The position numbers were made by a program, and so were the translations under genes. DNA of 5,388 nt from Kiritimatiellia bacterium. GTDB taxonomy: Bacteria > Verrucomicrobiota > Kiritimatiellia > RFP12 > UBA1067. The first letter of the stretch is position 1. Every line of letters begins with the position of its first letter. Under the pieces are notes generated by a model, which had not been told where the DNA came from, made no database searches, and saw only the letters and a list, made by a program, of their open reading frames with translations. Of this stretch, positions 1 through 5,383 are shown piece after piece. The DNA is taken from contig JAFRBA010000088.1 in assembly GCA_017405115.1 (NCBI GenBank), positions 1 through 5,388 on the forward strand. The letters run 5' to 3'.

Positions 1-257
1 AGTGGGTGCGCGACTTCTTCGCGGTGGATGCCGGCGTCACCGACTGGCGCGTCAGCGTCGGCGCGAACGACGGGGTGTTGCGCTGGACGTCCAACGCGAA
101 TCAGGGCTGCGGCTACACGCGCGGGGGGTACGAGTGGTGCGGCGCCGGCGACGTGCGCACGGCAAAGTGGGCGTATGCCGGGTACGGCACTCCGTCAGGC
201 ACCGGAAACGACGAGCGCGAACAGGGCTTCCGCATAGCGTGTACGTATTTGCCGTAG
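1..257 (+). CDS. C-terminal part of an FGE-sulfatase (SUMF1-like) domain protein, 5' end outside window
   Basis: The open frame enters from the left edge (codons begin at position 3) and stops at TAG 255-257, giving about 84 residues. The first residues read WVRDFF and the two preceding bases (AG) could end a Glu codon, which fits the E-W-x-x-D-aromatic signature of formylglycine-generating-enzyme-like domains. Downstream are RGGYEW (120-137), an Arg-rich stretch with AYAGYGTP, and GFRIA near the end, in the order typical of the family (RGGxW ... R..yR ... GFR). Family members bind or modify peptides; true FGE oxidises a sulfatase cysteine, but most bacterial relatives have other or unknown roles. 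Compared with human FGE, a Cys sits at the first copper-binding Cys position (138-140), but the second position is Val (153-155), so true FGE activity is doubtful. The stop lies 11 nt before the next start, so the two genes are probably co-transcribed. Any signal peptide is outside the window. Confidence 0.75.
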   Translation, partial: WVRDFFAVDAGVTDWRVSVGANDGVLRWTSNANQGCGYTRGGYEWCGAGDVRTAKWAYAGYGTPSGTGNDEREQGFRIACTYLP

Positions 258-268
258 GCTAAACGCAT

Positions 269-2893
269 ATGAAGAACACTACGCATGCGCTTTTTGCGGC
301 CATGCTGATGGTTTCGTCGGCGCAGGCTGCTCTCTACAGAGTTTCGCCGGGCGACGACGTGCTGGCGGTCCGCGACGAGATCCGCGCAGCGCGCGTGGAC
401 GGGAGGGTGGCGAAGGATGAGTCCGTGACCATTGTCTTCGGGCCTGGCGACTACGTAATTCCGAAGACGGTGGAGCTTGATGGGCGCGACTCGGGCGGCG
501 ACAGGGCTCCCGTCGTCTGGCGCGCCCAGAAGCCTGGCACGGTGCGGCTCCTCGGCGGACGGCTGATTCCGCGCACGGCGTTTAGGCCGACAGACGACAG
601 GACGGGCGCGCGGCTTGATCCTGCCGTCCGAGGCAAGGTGCTGGTGGCGGACGCCGCGCCATATCTTGTCTGCGAGCCGCAGGTATGGCCCGACCACCCG
701 AAGGGCGTCATGCCTGGTGTCTGGCTCTATCACAACGGCAGGTCGCAGACAGTCGCCCGCTGGCCGAATCGCGATGCTGCGGACGGCGGCTGGTACGGAT
801 TCTCCAACGTCCTCGAGAACTGCGGATGGAAGCTCGACAAAGAAAGGCCCGCCGTATTCGAGTTCCCCGGAAACCGCCCCGAGCGCTGGCGCTTCGACGA
901 AGGCGTGTGGGTGACCGGTTACCTGATTGTCGACTGGGACTGCGACACTGTCCGCATCGCCTCGTATGACAGGGCGACGCGAGGCGCCAGACTTGCGGCC
1001 GCCACCAACTACGGCGTGGGCAAGCCAAGCTGGCCGTTCTTCAGACGGCGCATATTTGTCCAGAACCTTCTGGAGGAGCTGGATCAGGAGGGGGAGTGGT
1101 ATCTTGACCGCAAGGCAAGGATGCTTTACTGGTGGCCGGCCTCGGGCGATTCCGGCGGCGAAGTGGCGCTGGCGCAGGCGTTGACGCCGTACTTCAGGAT
1201 CAAGGACTCGAAGAACATCGTCGTCGAGAACATAGACTTCGCCTATTCGCACGGCGACACCGCCATTGTCATCGAGTCCTGCGAACGCTGCATCGTGAGG
1301 AAATGCAGCTTCTTCTGCCACGGTGGCAAGGTCGCTGCCGTGTCCGGACGGCGCAACCGCATCACGCACTGCACCATGAAGAACCTCGGAGGGACTGCCG
1401 TCACCCTCGATGGCGGCTCCGTGAAGGACCTGCTGCCGGCGAACAACGTCGTCGAGCACTGCCGGATAGAGAACATCTCGATGTACAAGCGCACGGCGAG
1501 CCCCGGAATCGTCCTGTCCGGGTGCGGCAACGCCGTGCGCGACAGCGCGCTCCTGCACAGTCCCGACAAGGCCATGCAGTACAGCGGCAACGAGCATCTC
1601 ATAGCCGACAACGAATTCGGCTTCGTGACGCAGGAAGCTGGTGATACGGGATGCATCTACTCGGGGTACCACCCCCAGTGGCTTGGGACGATAATCTTCG
1701 GAAACTACTTCCACGATTTGGCCCGCACGCCTGTCGAATGCGATTCCCGGAGCGCCGTATACTTCGACGACTGCGACTGGGGCGACGACGTAATCGGCAA
1801 CACGTTCCGCCATGCTGGACGCTCCGTCGTCATCGGCGGCGGCAAACTTCACAACATCTGCAACAACCTTGTGAGCGAATCTTATTGCGGCCTGCACATC
1901 GACGCGCGCGGCAACCTCTGGCGGGCCAAGAAGAACGGTTCGTTCTACTGGAACAAGGAGGGGCGTCCGTTTTGTCGCTACAGGTTCGCCGAGGACGGCC
2001 TCGACCCCGAGCTGCCACCGTACAGCGTGGTCTATCCTGACCTGCGCGAAGCCATGGAAAACCATCCGGAGTTCCCGTACATGAACATCGTAACCGGCAA
2101 TGTGTTCGCCGCCTGCAAGGAGCCGTTCGCATATTCCGAGGAGGCCAAGCTGGCGCTCGGGCCGTCGACGCCCGGCAACACGGTCGTCGCCGAGGCGGCC
2201 GACGCATCGGCGCGGGCCCCGCAGCCGATCAGGATCAAGGATGCAGTCCAGAGCAGGCTGGCGAGTGCCGATGGCTCGACGAAAGCGTTCGTTGGCCTTG
2301 ACGAGACGGCGCATCTCGTCTGGGCGCTTCAGGTTGACGGTCGCCGCGTGCTGGAGCTTTCGCCGCTCGGCATTACGGTCGGTTCCTTCGACTTAGGCCG
2401 TCGGGTAGTCCCCGAGGCGGCGCAGAGCCGCGGTGAGGTCACGCTGCCGCCGGCCTTCACCAACGCCACTGTCCTTGTGCCGAGCGCCGAAGGGGCCGGT
2501 TTCCGCAGCTGGGCGAAGGATGTGACGGCGTCGTTGGAGCCAACGGTCCGCGAATGGCGCATTCCCCTGCGCAGCCTCCTGACGGGCGAGCGCGTTGCCT
2601 TTGTTGACTTCCGCCTCTGGAAGGGAGGAGCGGCCTACCGCTGGACGGTGCCTGGTTCGGGCAGACGCCGTGTTGCAGGCGAGAACGACTCGTTCGTCGC
2701 GGCCGACCAGGCGCATCCGGGGTTCACGCTCGTCGAGTGGGAGAGGGATTCTTCCCTTGACAACGGATATCCCGAGGTTTTCTACTACCGACGCGCAGAG
2801 GGCGTGACTGGCGTGCTCTTTCCCGAGGCGACGCATGGCTGGATGCATGTCGGCGACGTTGTCTCGCCCTGGCGCGGGGTACTGTGTAGATGA
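269..2893 (+). CDS. Secreted right-handed parallel beta-helix protein, GH141-like glycosidase, with C-terminal GH97_N-like domain
   Basis: The 874-residue protein begins with a Sec signal peptide (Lys2, hydrophobic core at residues 7-17, predicted cleavage after AQA at 18-20) and has no lipobox, so it is probably periplasmic or secreted. Residues 50-170 match the entry region of GH141-like beta-helix proteins: a strand, 'GDYVI', the 'LLGG' turn, and the hallmark VARWPN at 162-167. EGEWYLDR (274-281) follows. Residues ~300-560 form repeated short beta strands of a right-handed helix, including DTGCIYSG (459-466), FHD, and the acidic cluster YFDDCDWGDD (498-507), where related proteins have conserved acidic residues. 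GH141 is known from an alpha-L-fucosidase and xylanases; substrate cannot be assigned here. Residues ~660-874 resemble the GH97 N-terminal beta-sandwich: DGRRVLELSPLG, FRLW (781-784) followed by an AYRW strand, an acidic GEND turn, and finally SPWR (866-869), after which the protein ends. ATG 269 is chosen because it gives a complete signal peptide; the Shine-Dalgarno site is weak, consistent with coupling to the gene ending at 257. ATG 302 would lose the basic n-region. Confidence 0.85.
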   Translation: MKNTTHALFAAMLMVSSAQAALYRVSPGDDVLAVRDEIRAARVDGRVAKDESVTIVFGPGDYVIPKTVELDGRDSGGDRAPVVWRAQKPGTVRLLGGRLIPRTAFRPTDDRTGARLDPAVRGKVLVADAAPYLVCEPQVWPDHPKGVMPGVWLYHNGRSQTVARWPNRDAADGGWYGFSNVLENCGWKLDKERPAVFEFPGNRPERWRFDEGVWVTGYLIVDWDCDTVRIASYDRATRGARLAAATNYGVGKPSWPFFRRRIFVQNLLEELDQEGEWYLDRKARMLYWWPASGDSGGEVALAQALTPYFRIKDSKNIVVENIDFAYSHGDTAIVIESCERCIVRKCSFFCHGGKVAAVSGRRNRITHCTMKNLGGTAVTLDGGSVKDLLPANNVVEHCRIENISMYKRTASPGIVLSGCGNAVRDSALLHSPDKAMQYSGNEHLIADNEFGFVTQEAGDTGCIYSGYHPQWLGTIIFGNYFHDLARTPVECDSRSAVYFDDCDWGDDVIGNTFRHAGRSVVIGGGKLHNICNNLVSESYCGLHIDARGNLWRAKKNGSFYWNKEGRPFCRYRFAEDGLDPELPPYSVVYPDLREAMENHPEFPYMNIVTGNVFAACKEPFAYSEEAKLALGPSTPGNTVVAEAADASARAPQPIRIKDAVQSRLASADGSTKAFVGLDETAHLVWALQVDGRRVLELSPLGITVGSFDLGRRVVPEAAQSRGEVTLPPAFTNATVLVPSAEGAGFRSWAKDVTASLEPTVREWRIPLRSLLTGERVAFVDFRLWKGGAAYRWTVPGSGRRRVAGENDSFVAADQAHPGFTLVEWERDSSLDNGYPEVFYYRRAEGVTGVLFPEATHGWMHVGDVVSPWRGVLCR
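2246..2890 (+). other. GH97 N-terminal-like beta-sandwich segment within the beta-helix protein
   Basis: Residues ~660-874 of the beta-helix protein show, in order, motifs I associate with the N-terminal super-beta-sandwich of GH97 enzymes such as SusB: WALQVDGRRVLELSPLGI (like 'y.v.y.gkpVi..S.LGl'), an AFVDFRLW...AYRW strand pair (like 'iRFRLFNDGlgFRY'), a following acidic turn, and a terminal SPWRGVL (like 'tPWR.iiv'). The stretch between the FR-W pair and SPWR is clearly shorter than I recall for SusB, so the domain may be an abbreviated version. No GH97 catalytic barrel follows in any forward frame. The assignment is from memory of family motifs, without an alignment. Confidence 0.55.
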
Positions 2894-2958
2894 GACGTAA
2901 ATTTCATGCATTGACATTAGCCCTCGAGTTCGAATAGCCGTCATGCGGCGGGCCGAAA

Positions 2959-2967
2959 TGGTATAAT
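2959..2967 (+). promoter_or_regulatory. Extended -10 promoter for the dehydrogenase-aldolase unit
   Basis: TGGTATAAT is a perfect TGn-TATAAT extended -10 element. It lies 33 nt before the ATG at 3000, predicting transcription from about 2974 and a short leader of ~25 nt. At 16-18 nt spacing upstream (about 2938-2945) the sequence (CCGTCATG) is a poor -35, which is normal for extended -10 promoters. It supports a transcription unit separate from the beta-helix gene. Confidence 0.75.
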
Positions 2968-2984
2968 ACGGCAAACGGAAGAAT

Positions 2985-2992
2985 GGAAGGAG
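2985..2992 (+). promoter_or_regulatory. Shine-Dalgarno site of the dehydrogenase gene
   Basis: GGAAGGAG ends 7 nt before ATG 3000. This strong match fixes the start of the dehydrogenase and indicates conventional SD-led initiation, unlike the Bacteroidota pattern. Confidence 0.85.
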
Positions 2993-2999
2993 TCTCGGA

Positions 3000-4343
3000 A
3001 TGAATGCGAAGGCATGGCGCCTCTACGGCGCAAGCGACCTGCGGCTGGAGGACGTCGAACTGGAGTCCGCCGGCGAGGACGGTGTGGTCGTCGAGATCGT
3101 GGCGAACTCGGTCTGCGTGAGCGACTACAAGTGCGTGACGCTCGGGCCGGCGCACAAGCGCGTGCCGGACGACATAGCGGAGCGTCCGGTGATGGTGGGC
3201 CACGAGATGGTGGGCGTCGTGCGCGAGGTCGGCGAGAAGTGGAAGGACAGGTTCCACGAGGGGCAGCGCGTGGGGATACAGCCCACCCTGAACGTCCCCG
3301 GGCACGAGCTCGACACCGTCATCGGATTCTCCTGGCATTGCGTCGGCGGCGAGTCGACGCATGTCTACCTGCCGTCCATCGTGATGGAGATGGGGTGTCT
3401 CCTGCCGTACGACGGAGACGCGTTCTTCAAGTGCTCGCTGGCCGAGCCGATATCCTGCATAGTGGCGGGCCTGCGCGCCAACTACCACAACGCGCAGGCG
3501 GCGCACGAGCACATACAGGGCATAGTCGACGGCGGCGCGATGCTGCTGATGGCGGGCTGCGGGGCGATGGGCCTCGGCTGCATCGACATCGTCTGCCATT
3601 CGCCTGAGCGGCGTCCGCGCCGCCTGGTGGTGACGGAGGTCGACGACGAGCGCCTGCGGCGCGCGGCCCGGGCCTTCGGGCTCGCCTACGCCGACGGCCG
3701 CGCCGACGGAACCGTGAACGGGGTCGAGGTGCACTTCGTCGACACGTCGTCGGTCGCCGACCCCGTCGCGGCGCTCAAGGCGTACAACCAGGCCGACGGC
3801 GCCGACGGCTACGACGACATCTTCGTGATGGCCGCGGTCCCGGCGCTGATCTCGCAGTGCTCCGAGCTGCTCGCCTACGACGGGTGCCTGAACTTCTTCG
3901 CGGGGCCCAAGGACAAGAACCTGACGGCTGCGTTCAACTTCTACAACGTGCACTACATGATGCACCACGTGGCGGCCAATTCGGGCAGCCTCGTGAAGGA
4001 CATGGTTGACTCGGTCGACTGGATCGGGCGTGGCGTGCTGCATCCCGAGGTGATGGTCACGCATGTCGGCGGGCTGGACTCGGTCGCGGACACGACGCTC
4101 CGCCTTCTGGAGGTTCCGGGGGGCAAGCGCCTCGTGTATACACACGTCAGACTGCCGATGACGGCGATCGCCGATTTCGCGGAGAAGGGCAGGACGGATC
4201 CGCTGTTCGCGGAGCTCGACCGGATATGCTCCGCCAACAACGGGCTGTGGAGCAAGGAGGCCGAAGACTACCTGCTTGCGAACGCCCCGAAGATGGAAGT
4301 CGGGGAGCCAAGGGAGCTCATCAGGGAAAGAAGGAGGTTCTAG
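3000..4343 (+). CDS. Zinc-dependent medium-chain dehydrogenase, L-sorbose-1-phosphate reductase-like
   Basis: The 447-residue protein is a medium-chain dehydrogenase/reductase. The N-terminal GroES-like catalytic domain shows zinc-site residues C39 (C-V-S-D, residues 39-42), H68-E69 in GHE, and E149 in LAEP. The four-Cys structural zinc lobe of classical ADH is absent. The Rossmann fold starts near 181, with G186-x-G188-x-x-G191, and E213 at the end of the second strand suggests NAD(H) rather than NADP(H). HKRVPDD (52-58), FNFYNVHY, and NNGLWSKEAE near the C-terminus closely resemble what I recall of the SorE-type sorbose-1-phosphate reductase family, which interconverts L-sorbose 1-phosphate and D-glucitol 6-phosphate; a different sugar phosphate is possible. 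It is somewhat longer than I recall for SorE (~410), with a charged C-terminal tail (431-447) whose coding sequence contains the next gene's SD. It has its own promoter and runs 2 nt short of the aldolase start, so the two are almost certainly an operon acting on the same phosphorylated sugar in the cytoplasm. Confidence 0.87.
   Translation: MNAKAWRLYGASDLRLEDVELESAGEDGVVVEIVANSVCVSDYKCVTLGPAHKRVPDDIAERPVMVGHEMVGVVREVGEKWKDRFHEGQRVGIQPTLNVPGHELDTVIGFSWHCVGGESTHVYLPSIVMEMGCLLPYDGDAFFKCSLAEPISCIVAGLRANYHNAQAAHEHIQGIVDGGAMLLMAGCGAMGLGCIDIVCHSPERRPRRLVVTEVDDERLRRAARAFGLAYADGRADGTVNGVEVHFVDTSSVADPVAALKAYNQADGADGYDDIFVMAAVPALISQCSELLAYDGCLNFFAGPKDKNLTAAFNFYNVHYMMHHVAANSGSLVKDMVDSVDWIGRGVLHPEVMVTHVGGLDSVADTTLRLLEVPGGKRLVYTHVRLPMTAIADFAEKGRTDPLFAELDRICSANNGLWSKEAEDYLLANAPKMEVGEPRELIRERRRF
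4331..4337 (+). promoter_or_regulatory. Shine-Dalgarno site of the aldolase, inside the dehydrogenase 3' end
   Basis: AAGGAGG lies in the last codons of the dehydrogenase and 8 nt before ATG 4346. It decides the aldolase start: the frame stays open upstream to 4226, but those 40 residues overlap the dehydrogenase and look nothing like an aldolase. Location within the upstream gene suggests translational coupling. Confidence 0.9.
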
Positions 4344-4345
4344 AC

Positions 4346-5194
4346 ATGCTGGTCAACATGAAGGAGATGCTGGCGGAGGCCGCCAGGGGCGGATACGCCG
4401 TGGGCGGATTCAACTGCGCGTCGCTCGAGTCCGCGGTCGCCGCAGTGCGCGCGTCGGAGGAGACGGGGATGCCGTTCATCCTACAGCACGCGCCGGTGCA
4501 CGAACCGTACATACCTCTTTCCGTCGCCGGGCCGCTGATGCTGCAGCTCGCGCGCGCCGCCAAGACGCCGGTAGCCGTGCACCTGGACCACGGCGCGTCC
4601 GTGGAACACTGCCTGCGCGCGCTTGCGATGGGGTTCACGTCCGTGATGCTCGACGGCTCGGCGCTTCCCTACGCCGAAAACGTCGCGGCCACGGCCTGCG
4701 TGGCGAAGACAGCCCACTCCCTCGGCGCCACTGTCGAGGCGGAGCTGGGCTCGATGCCGCACAACTTCAAGGGCGAGCTCGGGGAGTACACCCCCGAGGA
4801 CTTCTACACGAAGCCCGACGAGGCGGCGGACTTCGAGGAGAAGACCGGCGTGGACGCGCTGGCGATCTCCTTCGGCACCGTGCACGGGATATACAAGACG
4901 ACGCCCAAGCTGTCGCTCGAGGTGATAGAGCGCGTCCGCGAGGCCACGGGCGGCCTTCCGCTGGTGATGCACGGAGGCTCCGGCCTCACCGACGACGACT
5001 ACCGCGCGGCGATAGCGCGCGGCATACGCAAGGTCAACTACTACACCTACGGCGCGCTGGCGGGCGGCCGCGCCGTCTACGACATCGTCGCGCGGACGCC
5101 GTCCGGACTTCAGTTCCACGACGTCGCCGTCGCGGCGACCGACGCCATTGCCGCTGACATCAGGCGCGTGATGCTGGTCCTGGGCCGCAGATGA
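4346..5194 (+). CDS. Class II (zinc-dependent) ketose-bisphosphate aldolase, GatY/KbaY/Fba-like
   Basis: At 282 residues this is close to GatY/KbaY-type class II aldolases (about 284-286). It folds as a TIM barrel and cleaves a ketose (bis)phosphate to dihydroxyacetone phosphate plus an aldehyde. Visible catalytic features: VAVHLDHG (76-83) with catalytic Asp81 and zinc ligand His82; EAELG (131-135) with the conserved acidic residues; GTVHGIY (177-183) with zinc ligand His180; MHGGSG (208-213) with zinc ligand His209 and the phosphate-binding glycines; and VNYYT (230-234) with the substrate-binding Asn231 position. In the usual DGSHLPF segment the His is replaced by Ala106 (DGSALPY, 103-109). 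Substrate (fructose-1,6-, tagatose-1,6- or sorbose-type) cannot be settled from motifs. The gene starts 2 nt after the dehydrogenase stop, fitting a pathway in which the dehydrogenase makes or removes the ketose phosphate. A kinase to make the bisphosphate is not in the window. Confidence 0.93.
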   Translation: MLVNMKEMLAEAARGGYAVGGFNCASLESAVAAVRASEETGMPFILQHAPVHEPYIPLSVAGPLMLQLARAAKTPVAVHLDHGASVEHCLRALAMGFTSVMLDGSALPYAENVAATACVAKTAHSLGATVEAELGSMPHNFKGELGEYTPEDFYTKPDEAADFEEKTGVDALAISFGTVHGIYKTTPKLSLEVIERVREATGGLPLVMHGGSGLTDDDYRAAIARGIRKVNYYTYGALAGGRAVYDIVARTPSGLQFHDVAVAATDAIAADIRRVMLVLGRR

Positions 5195-5239
5195 CGGCTG
5201 CGGTTCGCCCGCCCGCCGCCGCAAGGCAGGATAATGTCC

Positions 5240-5253
5240 GGGGACAAGTCCCC
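5240..5253. repeat. GGGGAC/GTCCCC inverted repeat, copy 1
   Basis: GGGGACAAGTCCCC is a perfect inverted repeat with a 2-nt centre; as RNA it would form a 5-bp GGGGA/TCCCC stem with a CAAG loop. It lies 46 nt after the aldolase stop. It is the first of three related copies within 121 nt. No T-tract follows, so it is not a standard intrinsic terminator, although it could protect the 3' end of the mRNA. Confidence 0.8.
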
Positions 5254-5260
5254 CCGCATG

Positions 5261-5279
5261 CTGGGGACAGTCCCCCCAG
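5261..5279. repeat. GGGGAC/GTCCCC inverted repeat, copy 2
   Basis: The core GGGGACAGTCCCC (5263-5275) sits inside CTGGGG ... CCCCAG, allowing either a 5-bp stem with a CAG loop or a 6-bp CTGGGG/CCCCAG stem with a 7-nt loop. The core is the exact reverse complement of the core in copy 3, so copies 2 and 3 are in opposite orientation and could pair with each other. Confidence 0.8.
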
Positions 5280-5317
5280 GGTGCTAATCGTACGGAAATA
5301 ATTCTCTCCCAAAAGTG

Positions 5318-5326
5318 TGGTATTAT
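5318..5326 (+). promoter_or_regulatory. Extended -10 promoter for the gene starting beyond the window
   Basis: TGGTATTAT matches the extended -10 consensus TGnTATAAT with one change and repeats the arrangement seen at 2959-2967 (shared TGGTATwAT). No convincing -35 is seen 16-18 nt upstream. Predicted transcription start is about 5333, giving a leader of roughly 55-60 nt before the off-window start codon. Confidence 0.65.
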
Positions 5327-5331
5327 GCTCA

Positions 5332-5360
5332 CGTCCCGCGGGGACTGTCCCCGCCGGGCG
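5332..5360. repeat. GGGGAC/GTCCCC inverted repeat, copy 3: strong leader hairpin
   Basis: GCGGGGA (5338-5344) pairs perfectly with TCCCCGC (5348-5354) across a CTG loop. Beyond one C/C mismatch (5337/5355), pairing continues through 5332/5360, including one T-G wobble, giving 12 pairs in all. It begins at the expected transcription start of the downstream promoter and ends 16 nt before the Shine-Dalgarno site, so it should fold at the very 5' end of the next gene's mRNA. Confidence 0.8.
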
Positions 5361-5376
5361 AGCACAACCACAAGCG

Positions 5377-5383
5377 AAAGGAG
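5377..5383 (+). promoter_or_regulatory. Shine-Dalgarno site of a downstream gene cut off by the window end
   Basis: AAAGGAG followed by AGGGC reaches the window end. By analogy with the 7-8 nt spacing of the other two genes, a start codon is expected at about 5390-5394. Nothing of the protein is visible. Confidence 0.65.

Noticed and set aside
113..2314. 733-residue reverse-strand open frame opposite the beta-helix gene
   Set aside because: It is Arg/Val/His/Ala-rich with no recognisable domain, is fully explained by high GC and codon bias of the plus-strand gene, and lies opposite clear beta-helix family motifs.
2911..2967. TTGACA at 2911-2916 as the -35 partner of TATAAT at 2962-2967
   Set aside because: The spacing is 45 nt rather than 16-18, and nothing resembling a -10 lies 17 nt after TTGACA.
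2870..2999. Frameshift hiding a continuing GH97 catalytic domain after the beta-helix stop
   Set aside because: The other two forward frames stop almost at once, and the following sequence is promoter and leader of the next gene.
2904..4145. 413-residue reverse-strand open frame opposite the dehydrogenase
   Set aside because: It has a shadow-frame composition (runs of His, Val, Arg, Asp) and overlaps a plus-strand gene with intact zinc-site and Rossmann motifs.
4226..4345. Upstream in-frame start for the aldolase adding 40 residues
   Set aside because: The extension overlaps the dehydrogenase, resembles no aldolase N-terminus, and AAGGAGG is ideally spaced for ATG 4346.
5196..5223. GC-rich hairpin after the aldolase stop (GGCTGCGG with CCGCCGCC, or TGCGG/CCGCA) as an intrinsic terminator
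   Set aside because: Pairing is imperfect and no T-tract follows; it is better explained by GC composition. The same lack of a T-tract prevents calling 5240-5279 a terminator.
5240..5360. CRISPR array made of the three repeats
   Set aside because: There are only three short palindromic copies in mixed orientation with unequal spacing (8 and 57-60 nt between cores), which does not fit direct repeats with uniform spacers.
4481..5371. 296-residue reverse-strand open frame opposite the aldolase
   Set aside because: Same reasoning: low-complexity shadow of an obvious class II aldolase, and it would run through the inverted-repeat cluster and promoter.
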